From an uncultured Bacteroidales bacterium (GTDB taxonomy: Bacteria > Bacteroidota > Bacteroidia > Bacteroidales > Paludibacteraceae), in contig CADBZO010000008.1 in NCBI GenBank assembly GCA_902799185.1, forward strand, positions 54,373-111,842: a stretch of DNA of 57,470 nt. Reading direction: 5' to 3'. This document shows, in pieces, positions 26,969 through 35,243 of the stretch (its first letter is position 1; the number at the start of each line of letters is the position of its first letter). The position numbers and the translations under genes are program-made. The notes under the pieces are model-generated. The model worked only from the letters and a program-made list of their open reading frames with translations, did not search any database and was not told where the DNA came from.

Positions 26969-28144
26969 ATGAAAAAATTTGGTTTTATGTTGATGGCAGC
27001 AGCTGCTGTAGCATTGTCGCTCTCTTCTTGTAAGAAAGACAACAAGGAAGAAGAACTCCCCGTTCCGACTCCGACCCCGTCTGTTGACATCGAGACTCCT
27101 GCAGTAGATGGCACGGAAGGTGCTGTTACTATCGTAGTTCTTTTTGACCAAGGTCCGTGTGAAGGTTTCGACATCCAATTCGTAGGCAATTATCGCGACA
27201 ACACTTGGACTGTAGGTACCGCTCCCGCTTTTGAGGCTATCGGTGACGGTTGGTACAAATTCGTTGCTTACCCGAATGAAGAAGGTACCATTGAAGGTCG
27301 TCCTATCCAATCGGATGGTGTGGTTACATCATGGGATAATGACTGGTCGCACAATCCGGAAGAGATTATTGATGTCAAAGGTGTTGAGGAAGGCATGAAA
27401 GTTACCAATGAATATGGTCAGACCAACCTGAAATTTACTGAGGCTCATGCAGCTGATGCAGCTGTGGTTTATTTCTGGTGCAAGAAGTGGAACTCTACTC
27501 CGTGTTCTGCTGCAGATAAATATACCGTTACAATCCTTACTCCGGCGTTCTGTGATGGAGAGTTTGACCTTGAGTTGATCGGTGGTTTCAATGACTGGAA
27601 AGATGAAGGTACTATTGCACTGACTAAAGTAGAGGATGGCAAGTACACGGCTGAGGTTGAGACCACATCTGGTAAGGAGTTCAAGGTTCGCGGCGTAGGC
27701 GATTGGGATAAAGGTGTACAAGTTTTTGTTGCTCCTGATGAAGCAAATCCTGAAGGCTCATGGAAAGATGTTGACAACAACGTATTTGGCTCGGAACTCA
27801 ACGTCACAGTTGACTACAGCGCTGACACTTATCGTTGGAAAAACTGCGCAGAGCCGGCAGAGGCAGTTCCGGCTGGTGAGGGTACATTTGTTGTAAAAAT
27901 CACCAACCGTTCATATGTAAGAGGCGACAAGTGCATCTTCACCGGTAACTTCGGGGAGAAAGCTTGGGATGCTTCTGACCGTGCAATGACTTATGACGAA
28001 AATACCAATACCTGGAGCTGGACCGGTGAGTATCCGGAGAACTTCGAGTACAAGGTTATCTACAATGGTAAATGGGCTACCGGCGAAAACGTTAAGTTCG
28101 ACGGCGTTACTTATGAGGCTGAGTTCGCGATTGCTGAAGAGTAA
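26969..28144 (+). CDS. SusE/SusF-like outer membrane carbohydrate-binding lipoprotein
   Basis: 391 residues. Lipobox LSSC (Cys21), then three similar beta-rich modules of about 110 residues, each with a hydrophobic-Gly-x-Phe/Tyr strand and Trp: VGNYRDNTWTVG, LIGGFNDWKDEG and FTGNFGEKAWDAS. This resembles the stacked starch-binding modules of SusE/SusF. It would hold glycans at the cell surface next to SusCD. The gene lies 84 bp after susD, and a strong hairpin with a T-run follows it. Its codon use is less biased than in susC. Family placement rests on architecture and position; the substrate is inferred. Confidence 0.8.
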   Translation: MKKFGFMLMAAAAVALSLSSCKKDNKEEELPVPTPTPSVDIETPAVDGTEGAVTIVVLFDQGPCEGFDIQFVGNYRDNTWTVGTAPAFEAIGDGWYKFVAYPNEEGTIEGRPIQSDGVVTSWDNDWSHNPEEIIDVKGVEEGMKVTNEYGQTNLKFTEAHAADAAVVYFWCKKWNSTPCSAADKYTVTILTPAFCDGEFDLELIGGFNDWKDEGTIALTKVEDGKYTAEVETTSGKEFKVRGVGDWDKGVQVFVAPDEANPEGSWKDVDNNVFGSELNVTVDYSADTYRWKNCAEPAEAVPAGEGTFVVKITNRSYVRGDKCIFTGNFGEKAWDASDRAMTYDENTNTWSWTGEYPENFEYKVIYNGKWATGENVKFDGVTYEAEFAIAEE

Positions 28145-28172
28145 TTCCGAATCAAAGGAACAAATCTAACCA

Positions 28173-28206
28173 AACAGCTCGGGCATCCGCCCGGGTTGTT
28201 TTTTTC
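28173..28206 (+). terminator. Hairpin with T-run after susE; left inverted repeat of the RAYT unit
   Basis: Arms 28173-28184 and 28189-28200 (12 bp with two or three G-T pairs, loop ATCC), then seven T residues. It would end the permease-susCDE transcript and is also the left member of the inverted pair around the RAYT gene. Confidence 0.85.
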
Positions 28207-28215
28207 TGTCCCACA

Positions 28216-28241
28216 CTCGGCACATATGCCGATATGCCGAG
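28216..28241. repeat. RAYT-internal palindrome, copy A (variant)
   Basis: CTCGGCA...TGCCGAG arms of 7 bp around a 12-bp middle that repeats ATATGCC. A diverged or doubled form of the 18-bp palindrome seen in copies B-D. Upstream of the RAYT promoter. Confidence 0.75.
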
Positions 28242-28272
28242 CCATATATAAATGACTAAAAATGCAAAATAA

Positions 28273-28304
28273 TTTGCATATTCCGAAAAATTGTTGTACC
28301 TTTG
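28273..28304 (+). promoter_or_regulatory. Promoter of the RAYT gene
   Basis: TTTGCATA at 28273 and the -7 box TACCTTTG at 28297-28304. The start codon at 28343 lies about 30 nt beyond the expected transcription start. Confidence 0.75.
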
Positions 28305-28332
28305 CCGCCGTAACCGCTCTTCCCGTTTAACC

Positions 28333-28360
28333 CTCTGCATATATGCCGAGAGCACAACAG
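28333..28360. repeat. RAYT-internal palindrome, copy B, containing the start codon
   Basis: CTCTGCATATATGCCGAG followed by AGCACAACAG. One mismatch from the perfect palindrome. The ATG at 28343 is inside it and the tail encodes MPRAQQ. Confidence 0.9.
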
Positions 28361-29458
28361 ACTTTCTATATGCAAGAACAAGCATCCTCTTCGCCTTCTC
28401 GCGACGCACGTCATTTACCATATTCTCATCGGAGGAGTCTGTTTTCCGATTATAAAGGACGAGGTATTTATCTCATTACTTTATGCGTGGAAGGAAGAAA
28501 AACACTACTTGGGACACTACAAGGCGCAACAGCTGAACAGGCTTGTGTGCAGCCTTCCCCATTAGGAAAGAGAGTTATTGAACTTCTGCTTGGAATCCCT
28601 GCCTATCAACAACGAAAAGCAGAGGAGAAAGGCCTGGCATCAGGAATGGATACTAAACGTGAAATACAGATACTGGCATACCAACTCATGCCGGATCATC
28701 TACATGTGATTCTGTTTGTCAAGCAGGAGATGGATATCTCTGTCGGAGAGGTGCTGCGCGGCTTTATGATAGCCTGTACGAAAGTCTGTTATACCCTCGG
28801 CATATATGCCGGGAGCACAACAAAAAAGCAACCGCTTTGGGAGAAAGGGTTTCACGACCGGAAGCTCAGCGGTAAAGGTCAGTTACAAGCAATGATTGAT
28901 TATGTACATGATAATCCGCGGCGTTTGTTCGTCAAGAGGAGTCACGGTGATTGGTTCGCAATCAGGCATGGTTTGCATATCTCGGAATATGAGTTTGACG
29001 CAATGGGGAATCCGCAGTTATTAGATAGACCTTTGCATGCTGTGCATGTTCGCAGCCGTTTCACTCCTGAAGAAAGGAGAGCGTATATGAATAACTGCAT
29101 TATAGAGGCGCGAAAAGGCAAAGTGCTTGTCGGTGCGTTTATCAGCGAATATGAGAAACAGGTGCGCGCGGAGGCTCTCAAAGAATGTCTGCCCATAGCT
29201 CAACTTTCCGCTGTACCTTTCTCTGCCTACTATAAGCCTTCCGGAGAACTTTTTGATCCATGTGCTGCCGGCAGGCTGCTGCTGTTATATCCGATATCCC
29301 TCTCGGCGTCTCCGGAATCTGTCGAACCCTCGGCATATATGCCGAGAGCACAACAGAATCCTTATTGGCAAACACAACGTCGAATCAGCCGTGCGGAGTG
29401 CGTGGCGCTTAATGCCATAGCAGAGGAGCTCGCGTCCACAAGTAGTACCACCAAATAG
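28343..29458 (+). CDS. RAYT-type Y1 transposase (IS200-like HUH enzyme) with Bacteroidota C-terminal domain
   Basis: 371 residues. HUH motif in MPDHLHVILFV (His119, His121), and the likely catalytic tyrosine Tyr187 in MIDYVHDNP, with FHDRKL between. The C-terminal part has VLVGAFISEYEKQVRAEAL, YKPSGELFDPCAAGRLLLL and RAECVALNAIAEELA, a domain seen in Bacteroidota relatives. RAYTs cut and move REP-type palindromes as single strands. The start at 28343 lies in a palindrome copy; a second ATG at 28370 would avoid it. Copies of the same palindrome encode LGIYAGSTT (about 153-160) and AYMPRAQQ (about 331-338, in frame with the start copy). The stop codon lies in the right hairpin arm. Confidence 0.9.
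   Translation: MPRAQQTFYMQEQASSSPSRDARHLPYSHRRSLFSDYKGRGIYLITLCVEGRKTLLGTLQGATAEQACVQPSPLGKRVIELLLGIPAYQQRKAEEKGLASGMDTKREIQILAYQLMPDHLHVILFVKQEMDISVGEVLRGFMIACTKVCYTLGIYAGSTTKKQPLWEKGFHDRKLSGKGQLQAMIDYVHDNPRRLFVKRSHGDWFAIRHGLHISEYEFDAMGNPQLLDRPLHAVHVRSRFTPEERRAYMNNCIIEARKGKVLVGAFISEYEKQVRAEALKECLPIAQLSAVPFSAYYKPSGELFDPCAAGRLLLLYPISLSASPESVEPSAYMPRAQQNPYWQTQRRISRAECVALNAIAEELASTSSTTK
28796..28822. repeat. RAYT-internal palindrome, copy C
   Basis: CTCGGCATATATGCCGGG followed by AGCACAACA, in the coding region, read in a different frame from copies B and D. Confidence 0.92.
29329..29356. repeat. RAYT-internal palindrome, copy D
   Basis: Perfect 18-bp palindrome CTCGGCATATATGCCGAG followed by AGCACAACAG. 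996 bp (332 codons) after copy B, so it encodes MPRAQQ again in the same frame. Confidence 0.93.
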
Positions 29459-29482
29459 CCCGGGCGGATGCCCGGGCTATTT
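29453..29482. terminator. Perfect hairpin at the RAYT stop; right inverted repeat of the unit
   Basis: Arms AAATAGCCCGGGC (29453-29465) and its exact complement (29470-29482), loop GGAT. There is no long T-run on either strand, so termination is less certain than structure. It includes the RAYT stop codon. Confidence 0.8.
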
Positions 29483-29520
29483 GGTTACCTTCTTGACCTC
29501 TGACCCTACATAAAGGTCAC

Positions 29521-29564
29521 GGTCAGGTCGCGGTCAGGTCGCGGTTATATCGCGGTCATATATC
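29521..29564. repeat. 4 x 11-bp tandem array between RAYT and GH2 genes
   Basis: Units GGTCAGGTCGC (twice), GGTTATATCGC, GGTCATATATC (44 bp). It lies just beyond the GH2 stop codon (29570-29572). The unit GGTTATATCGC also occurs, on the other strand, in the array near 46600. Confidence 0.92.
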
Positions 29565-29569
29565 GGGAA

Positions 29570-31996
29570 TCACTGCAAAATGAACCGACCTTGACTCGCT
29601 TTCTTGACAATAAACGTGCACTGTCCTGCAAAGGCGTGCATCTGCGGCTCTGTGAAACTGTCCAGACAAGCCGCGTCGCCGTTGGCTGCCGCTACAAATC
29701 CTTCCCCTTCGTACCGGATCAGGTTGTTCGCAAACGGGCAGAGATTGCCGTCTTTGTCCACCACGCGTACGGTCATGTAGCATAACTCCTCCGGCTGCTC
29801 TTTCTCGTTCGCCCAGATGACCTCCAGATGGTCCGGTTCACCGGCGGTACGGATGGTCTCGCGTGCGGCTTCTTTGCCGTTTTTGTCGTAGGCCACCACT
29901 TCTATCTTGCCTGCCTCAAACGGTACGTCAAACCACATCAGCCGGTACCGCGGCAACAGTTCCGGACGCGGCGCGGAACCCCACACCGGCACTTTGAACT
30001 TACCTACCTTCGGCATGCGGCTCACGCCTGCAATCTTCTTGCCTTTCGCCATCTGCTCTGCCTCCTCTGCGGTAGCGTGGCGCAGTTTGCCGTAGCTCTT
30101 GCCGTTGACAAAGAGCTCTGCGGAGGGATAGCTGGTGTAGCAGAAGACAGGCACTTTCTCGCCTTTCGTCCAGTTCCAGTGGGGCAGGAGGTGAAGCGTC
30201 TCCTCGTCTTTGTTCCATTGGCTGCGATAGAGCCAGTATCGGTCTTTGGGCAGCGAGGCGAGGTCGATGATGCCGAAATACGAGCTGTGGCTCGGCCATG
30301 CGTCCGTGTCGTAGGGCGAGGGCTCGCCTAAGTAGTCAAAACCCGTCCATACGAACTGTCCCAGCGTCCAGTCGTAGTCATCCTGCAACTGGAAATCCTG
30401 GTCGGGGAGACCGGACCATGCGCAGTACTCCAGGTCGTAACCGGACGACTGGTTGTCCGCATACATCTTGTCGGGCTGTATGACAGCCGGCAGCTTATAT
30501 ACGCCTCGGCTGGAGACTGTGGAACTGGTCTCGGAACCCAGAAGCATCTTCTGCGGCAGCTTCTGATAGCCCTCCAGGTACCGCCCGGTACGGTAGTTGA
30601 ATCCCGGCAACTCTACGGCTGCTCCGAACCCGTTGTTGACGACGTGCATCGCCTGGTCCATGCCGTTGGTCACAGGACGGGTGGGGTCGAGTTGGTGGAA
30701 GAGCTCTTGAATCGTGTTCACCAGATTAATGCCATCCTCCTTTACTTGGTTCCATACCTCGTTGCCGCTGGACCACATCATCACGCAGGCGTTGCTGCGG
30801 TAGTGCTTCACCATGTTCGTCACGTCGGCGCGCCACCACTCTTTGAAATCGACGTGGTAGTCGTTCTCTGTCTTGCCGTGGTTCCATACGTCGAAGGGCT
30901 CGATCATCATCATCATACCCATCTCATCGCACAGCTCCACGAGCTCCGGCGCGGGCATGTTATGGCTGGTTCGGATGGCGTCGCAGCCCATTGCCTGGAG
31001 CATGGCTATCTGGTGTCGTAGCGCGTCTTTGTGTACCGCGGCACCCAAGGGACCCAGGTCATGGTGGTTGCACACGCCCTTGAACTTACGGGTCTGGCCA
31101 TTCAGCTGGAAGCCGTGCTCCGCCGAATAGCGGATACTGCGCACGCCGAAACGCGTCTCGCGTTCGTCCAGTATCTTCATCGTGCCCAGGCTGTCGCCCA
31201 TAGGGCGCATCACGCGCGTACGTGCTGTATAGAGGTGCGGTGTCTCGGGGCTCCAGAGCTTCGGCCGGGTGAGGTGTACACGCCCGTGCTGGCCGTGGAA
31301 AGCGGCTACGCGCCCGCCCTGATACAGGATCTCGGTCTCCACGCGTATATCGTCACGCCCGTCGGTGCTGATGGCTTCCGTGCCGTCCTGTACCTCGATG
31401 TCTATCGCTACTACGGCGTGGCTGTGGTCGGCATCCAGGCGCTCCGTACGCGCCCATACGCCGAACGTAGGTATATGCACCCGCTCGCTCTCTACCAGAT
31501 GGACGTTCCTGTAGAGACCTGCACCCGGATACCAGCGGCTCTGTTGCGGCTTGTTCTCCAGCACCACGTCAATGTCGATGCTGTCGCCGGTGATGAGCTC
31601 CGGCAGGATGGCGCAGTCGAAGGTGTTATAGCCGTACGGCCAATAGACCACCTCCTCGCCGTTGACAAACACGTCGGCATGACTCATGGCACCGTCGAAG
31701 ACCAGCGTGTACCACTTGTCTTTGTTCACCGCCACGCGGGTCTTATAGTGCCCTTTGCCCATCCATGGCAGGCCGCCGCTACGCCCGGTCTTCCAGGTCG
31801 GCTCTTTCTCTCCGTTCTGCACGACAATCACTTCCTGCAGGTCGTTCGCGCGGTCGAAGGGACCGCTGATAGCCCAGTCGTGCGGCACACGCACTTCATG
31901 CCATGCGGTATCCACATTCGGCATCTGTTCCGACGGCTCTTGCCGGAACTGCCAACTCGTCAGCAAAGTGCTGACAGCTAATAAAATACTAATCAT
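29570..31996 (-). CDS. Glycoside hydrolase family 2, probable secreted beta-galactosidase
   Basis: 808 residues. A short signal peptide (MISILLAVSTLLTS) is followed by a sugar-binding domain (VPHDWAISGPFDRANDL), an Ig-like domain and a TIM barrel. The acid/base Glu is in MMWSSGNEVWNQ and the likely nucleophile in LLGSETSSTVSSRG; IRTSHNMPAPELVELCDEMG is the conserved barrel sequence. A C-terminal beta domain follows. The ATGA overlap with galM and nearness to galK strongly suggest release of galactose from beta-galactosides in the periplasm. Other GH2 activities remain possible. Confidence 0.9.
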   Translation of the reverse strand: MISILLAVSTLLTSWQFRQEPSEQMPNVDTAWHEVRVPHDWAISGPFDRANDLQEVIVVQNGEKEPTWKTGRSGGLPWMGKGHYKTRVAVNKDKWYTLVFDGAMSHADVFVNGEEVVYWPYGYNTFDCAILPELITGDSIDIDVVLENKPQQSRWYPGAGLYRNVHLVESERVHIPTFGVWARTERLDADHSHAVVAIDIEVQDGTEAISTDGRDDIRVETEILYQGGRVAAFHGQHGRVHLTRPKLWSPETPHLYTARTRVMRPMGDSLGTMKILDERETRFGVRSIRYSAEHGFQLNGQTRKFKGVCNHHDLGPLGAAVHKDALRHQIAMLQAMGCDAIRTSHNMPAPELVELCDEMGMMMMIEPFDVWNHGKTENDYHVDFKEWWRADVTNMVKHYRSNACVMMWSSGNEVWNQVKEDGINLVNTIQELFHQLDPTRPVTNGMDQAMHVVNNGFGAAVELPGFNYRTGRYLEGYQKLPQKMLLGSETSSTVSSRGVYKLPAVIQPDKMYADNQSSGYDLEYCAWSGLPDQDFQLQDDYDWTLGQFVWTGFDYLGEPSPYDTDAWPSHSSYFGIIDLASLPKDRYWLYRSQWNKDEETLHLLPHWNWTKGEKVPVFCYTSYPSAELFVNGKSYGKLRHATAEEAEQMAKGKKIAGVSRMPKVGKFKVPVWGSAPRPELLPRYRLMWFDVPFEAGKIEVVAYDKNGKEAARETIRTAGEPDHLEVIWANEKEQPEELCYMTVRVVDKDGNLCPFANNLIRYEGEGFVAAANGDAACLDSFTEPQMHAFAGQCTFIVKKASQGRFILQ

Positions 31997-32988
31997 AGGA
32001 ATCTGTACTCTGTTACCTCGTCCAACTTCTCTCCGGGGCGGAGTATCACGTTCGGGAAGTCGTCATGATGGATGCTGTCCGGCCAGTTCTGCGCCTCCAG
32101 ACACACGGCGTGCTGTATGTCATACATGGTGCCGCTCTTACCCTCATTCTGCTCGATCCAGTTGCCGGTATAGACCTGCAGTCCTTTCATCGTGGTCCAG
32201 CACTCCATCGTCCGTCCGTCGGCTTGCAGGGTAGCGGCGTGGCGCAGCTCTTTCGGAGCATCGCCGTCGCAGAGGCACCAGTTGTTGTCTATGCCCCTCC
32301 ACGGCTTGAAGAACGGGTCTTTCATCCGTTCGCCCAGGCGTACCGGCTCGCGCAGGTCCATCGGCGTGCCCGTGACCTCGCGTATCTCGCCCGTAGGACA
32401 GGTATTCTCGTCAAACGGAGTGAACTTGTCTGCAAACACTTGCAGCACGTGGTCGTCCACCCGTCCGCTGCCTTCGCCCGCCAGGTTGAAATAGGCGTGG
32501 TTGGTCATCGCTACCAGAGTAGGCGCATCGGTCTTGGCCTCGTAGTGAATACGCAGGGTGTTGTCTTTCGTCGCGGTGTAGGTTACCCAAACATCGACAT
32601 TGCCGGGATAGCCCTCCTCGCCGTCCTTGGAGTGGTAATGGAGCGTGATCTCGTAGGCGCTTTGTGCTGTCACGTCCCAAATCTTGGCGTTGAAGCCCTC
32701 GATACCGCCGTGCAGGCTGTTGGGACCGTTGTTAACAGGCAGATGGTATGTCTCGCCGTCCAACTCGAACACACCCTCTTTGATGCGGTTGGCTACCCGT
32801 CCGCAGATGGCGTTGAAATAGGTCTCTTTCGTGCGCCACTCCTCCGCTGTGCGGAAGCCAAGGACGATATCCTTGACTTCCCCCTTGCGGTTGGCTACCA
32901 GCAGCTTGGTGATCTTCGCGCCGAGATTGCTGATCTCCGCTACCAGACCGCCGCTGCTCTTGATGGTATAGAATTGTATTGGTTTCAT
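31993..32988 (-). CDS. galM: Aldose 1-epimerase (galactose mutarotase)
   Basis: About 331 residues from the ATG at 32988 (MKPIQFYTIKSSGGLVAEIS); the six-residue extension upstream lies in a repeat array. Landmarks: FNAICGRVANRI, SLHGGIEGFN (substrate His), TNHAYFNLAGEGSG (catalytic His), LQVYTGN and CLEAQNWPDS (catalytic Glu). It interconverts alpha- and beta-galactose so that galactokinase gets the alpha form. It overlaps the GH2 gene by ATGA and follows galK, giving a compact galactose-use unit. No signal peptide, so cytosolic. Confidence 0.94.
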   Translation of the reverse strand: MKPIQFYTIKSSGGLVAEISNLGAKITKLLVANRKGEVKDIVLGFRTAEEWRTKETYFNAICGRVANRIKEGVFELDGETYHLPVNNGPNSLHGGIEGFNAKIWDVTAQSAYEITLHYHSKDGEEGYPGNVDVWVTYTATKDNTLRIHYEAKTDAPTLVAMTNHAYFNLAGEGSGRVDDHVLQVFADKFTPFDENTCPTGEIREVTGTPMDLREPVRLGERMKDPFFKPWRGIDNNWCLCDGDAPKELRHAATLQADGRTMECWTTMKGLQVYTGNWIEQNEGKSGTMYDIQHAVCLEAQNWPDSIHHDDFPNVILRPGEKLDEVTEYRFL

Positions 32989-32997
32989 AAAATGAAT

Positions 32998-33025
32998 AAT
33001 TATCAATGTACAATTTACAATTCAC
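32998..33025. repeat. 4 x 7-bp array upstream of galM
   Basis: Units AATTATC, AATGTAC, AATTTAC, AATTCAC (28 bp), 9 bases before the galM ATG, with a possible fifth unit at 32991. Inverted relative to the array at 33107-33134. Confidence 0.85.
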
Positions 33026-33106
33026 AAAGCGTCCTAACGGCTTTTGTACAAAACAGAAAAGATAGTACGAACCTTAAAACATAGTACCAAACTCATAGAG
33101 CCCTTT

Positions 33107-33134
33107 GTCCATTGTACATTGTGAATTGTTAATT
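33107..33134. repeat. 4 x 7-bp array at the galK 3' end
   Basis: Units GTCCATT, GTACATT, GTGAATT, GTTAATT (28 bp); the galK stop codon touches its end. On the minus strand it shares the units AATGTAC and AATTCAC with 32998-33025, so the pair forms imperfect inverted repeats around 81 bp. Confidence 0.87.
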
Positions 33135-34314
33135 AAGCCAAACGCATCACGCCGTCTCCGATCTCCGCTACGTAGAAATCCGCCTTCAGGCCGGTCTTCT
33201 TCTCGTACTCGGCACCCACAAACGCTTTGAAATGTTCGATGGCTTCATCCTTGACGAGGCTCACGGTGCATCCTCCGAAGCCTCCGCCTGTCATACGGCT
33301 TCCTAACACGCCCTCAACCTGCCATGCGGCTTCTGCCAGCGCATCCAGCTCGGGACCGGTCACCTCGTAGTCGTCACGCAGCGATACATGGCTGGCGGTC
33401 ATCAGTTCGCCGAAACGTGTGATGTTGCCTTTCTTCAGTGCCTCTACCGCTTCTGCCGTACGGGCTACTTCGCCTACCACGTGGCGCGCACGTTTCTTGG
33501 CGATAGGGTCGGTGATGGCTCCCTCTACTGCTTTCCAGTCTTCCTCCGTCAGCTCTGCCAGGAACTTGATGGGTTTCACCTTGCTGATCTGCTCTACAGC
33601 GGTGTGGCACTGGCGTACGCGGTCGTTGTATGCGCCACTGTCGAGGTGGTGCGGGCTGTGGGTGTTGGTGATGACTACTTTGATGCCCTCCAGCTTCACC
33701 GGCACGTGCTCGAACTCCAGCGTGTCGCAGTTGAGGTAGATAGCATGGTCTTTCTTGCCCTGCGCCGAAGCGAACTGGTCCATCACGCCGCACATCACGC
33801 CGGCGTACTCATGCTCGCACGCCTGACCGATGAGCGCCAGCTCCGTGCGGTATTTCTTGTCGTCGGGGTCTTTCCAACCCATCTCCTCGGTGAAGGCACG
33901 GGCGGTGACTACCTCCATGGCGGCGCTGCTGCTCAGACCCGCGCCTGCCGGTACGTTACCGTAGTACAAGAGGTCATAACCGCTCTCTATCTTGGCCTCC
34001 GGATGACGGCGGGCAATAATCTCGATACATCCCAGAGCGTAGTTGCACCACGCGCGGTCGGGCTGCGGAGCAATAGCGTCAATGGCAATCTCATATACCT
34101 GCTCCATGTTCATCGAGCGGAAACGGAGTACTCTGTCGTTGTTTTTCGCCAGCAGCAGCCATGCTCCGAAACTCAAGGCACAAGGGAAAACGCAGCCGCC
34201 GTTGTAGTCGGTGTGCTCGCCGATTAAGTTAACTCGTCCCGGGGAGAAGAACATTTTCTCAGCCTTGCGGCCGTACGCTTGCTCGAAAGCAGCATTCATT
34301 TCTTGTGTTGTCAT
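33133..34314 (-). CDS. galK: Galactokinase
   Basis: 393 residues with the three GHMP kinase motifs: GRVNLIGEHTDYNGGCVFP (substrate binding), PAGAGLSSSAAMEV (ATP binding) and RMTGGGFGGCTVSLV. It phosphorylates alpha-galactose to galactose-1-phosphate. It is first of the galK-galM-GH2 unit on the minus strand, with a promoter at 34354-34384. The leader is about 30-35 nt. No galT or galE is seen in this window. Full length for the family. Confidence 0.96.
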   Translation of the reverse strand: MTTQEMNAAFEQAYGRKAEKMFFSPGRVNLIGEHTDYNGGCVFPCALSFGAWLLLAKNNDRVLRFRSMNMEQVYEIAIDAIAPQPDRAWCNYALGCIEIIARRHPEAKIESGYDLLYYGNVPAGAGLSSSAAMEVVTARAFTEEMGWKDPDDKKYRTELALIGQACEHEYAGVMCGVMDQFASAQGKKDHAIYLNCDTLEFEHVPVKLEGIKVVITNTHSPHHLDSGAYNDRVRQCHTAVEQISKVKPIKFLAELTEEDWKAVEGAITDPIAKKRARHVVGEVARTAEAVEALKKGNITRFGELMTASHVSLRDDYEVTGPELDALAEAAWQVEGVLGSRMTGGGFGGCTVSLVKDEAIEHFKAFVGAEYEKKTGLKADFYVAEIGDGVMRLA

Positions 34315-34353
34315 AGTAATATTGAATTAGTGAAAAAATACATAATCTGCGTG

Positions 34354-34384
34354 CAAAGTTACTAAAAAAAACGCAATTATACAA
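34354..34384 (-). promoter_or_regulatory. Promoter of galK
   Basis: On the minus strand: -7 box TAACTTTG (34361-34354) and TTG at 34384-34382, about 20 bp apart, in AT-rich DNA. Confidence 0.72.
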
Positions 34385-34423
34385 GAAAAAATCATTTTTA
34401 TGCTAAAAAACATGTCCAAATTG

Positions 34424-34454
34424 TTGCGTCTTTCGCAAAAAAGTAGTAACTTTG
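34424..34454 (+). promoter_or_regulatory. Promoter of the gene at 34503
   Basis: TTGC at 34424-34427 and the -7 box TAACTTTG at 34447-34454, 19 bp apart; leader about 40 nt. Divergent from the galK promoter. Confidence 0.78.
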
Positions 34455-34502
34455 CAGCAAAATTACAATTTGGCATAGTTTAACCTTAAAAATTTAGTTG
34501 CT

Positions 34503-35243
34503 ATGGGATCTGTACTTCATGTTCTACTGTTCGTCCTGATCGGTTGGACGTTAGTCTCCTTCTTTTTGGTATGGCAATGGTTTGATGCGCGCGACCGGGT
34601 GAAGGTTGTACGTGAGACCACGCGTGAGGACACGATTCGCGCTATCCGCCGTAGTTATGATAAGTGCAACAGACTGATTTATATCGGTCTGGGAATAGCA
34701 CTGGCGTTTATCGCATTGCCGTTCCTGGAGCATGATTTTTTCGGTACGCTCTATTATTCGGGGGTGGTAATCATTGCCGACATCCTGGTATGGTTCGGCC
34801 TTAGGGCTGCCAAAAACAACTACCTGGAGAGCCTGGATGACTATGTCAATGAGAATGAGGAGCACGTACGCGAGGCGGCAGCCGAGCGTGAGCGTATGCG
34901 CGAGGAGTGGCGTCGTCAGGCACCGGAACTCAACCCGCAGGCGGAGCAGGAGATCAAGGAGGCGCTGGGCGACAACTACGAAGTGTGGTTCAAGCATGAT
35001 ATTTTGACCGGTCGCAATGTGCTGGCGAATATGGAGGATGAAATCCTGTATGCGCAAGGCGTAGTAGTGCCGTTCAAAGAGATCATGGAGGTACGTCCGG
35101 GACGTAAGGACCTCAAGCTGGTGACCAGGAACAGTCTGCATCCGTTTATTACCATTGATTTCGGAGCATTGCCTATCAACCCCGAGACAGGTAACAAATA
35201 CATGGATGAGATAGCTATCAAGTTGCAGAAAATCATTCAATAA
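34503..35243 (+). CDS. Membrane protein of unknown function
   Basis: 246 residues, not recognised. Residues 5-25 (LHVLLFVLIGWTLVSFFLVW), about 57-75 and about 80-98 are hydrophobic and probably membrane helices. About 105-145 is a charged helix (YVNENEEHVREAAAERERMR) suited to a coiled coil. The C-terminal 90 residues look like a small beta-rich cytosolic domain (VVVPFKEIMEVRPGRKDLKL), reminiscent of YcxB/PH-like domains, but that is a weak impression. It shares a TAATG junction with the hemolysin-III gene and has its own promoter, so the pair is an operon. Confidence 0.7.
   Translation: MGSVLHVLLFVLIGWTLVSFFLVWQWFDARDRVKVVRETTREDTIRAIRRSYDKCNRLIYIGLGIALAFIALPFLEHDFFGTLYYSGVVIIADILVWFGLRAAKNNYLESLDDYVNENEEHVREAAAERERMREEWRRQAPELNPQAEQEIKEALGDNYEVWFKHDILTGRNVLANMEDEILYAQGVVVPFKEIMEVRPGRKDLKLVTRNSLHPFITIDFGALPINPETGNKYMDEIAIKLQKIIQ

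Larger units (their letters stand above)
28167..29487. mobile_element. RAYT transposase unit bounded by inverted hairpin repeats
   Basis: A Y1 (REP-associated) transposase gene lies between two copies, in opposite orientation, of one hairpin sequence: core CCCGGGCGGATGCCCGAG (read on minus, 28195-28178) and CCCGGGCGGATGCCCGGG (29459-29476). Similarity continues outward to TTTGGTTA at 29480-29487 and to its complement at 28167-28174. Inside are four copies of another palindrome. The boundaries are my estimate from where the inverted similarity stops. Confidence 0.72.

Noticed and set aside
28152-28421. 89-codon minus-strand frame over the RAYT start, and similar antisense frames at 29178-29375
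   Set aside because: They share LSAYM-type peptides only because the palindrome reads similarly on both strands. No other support.
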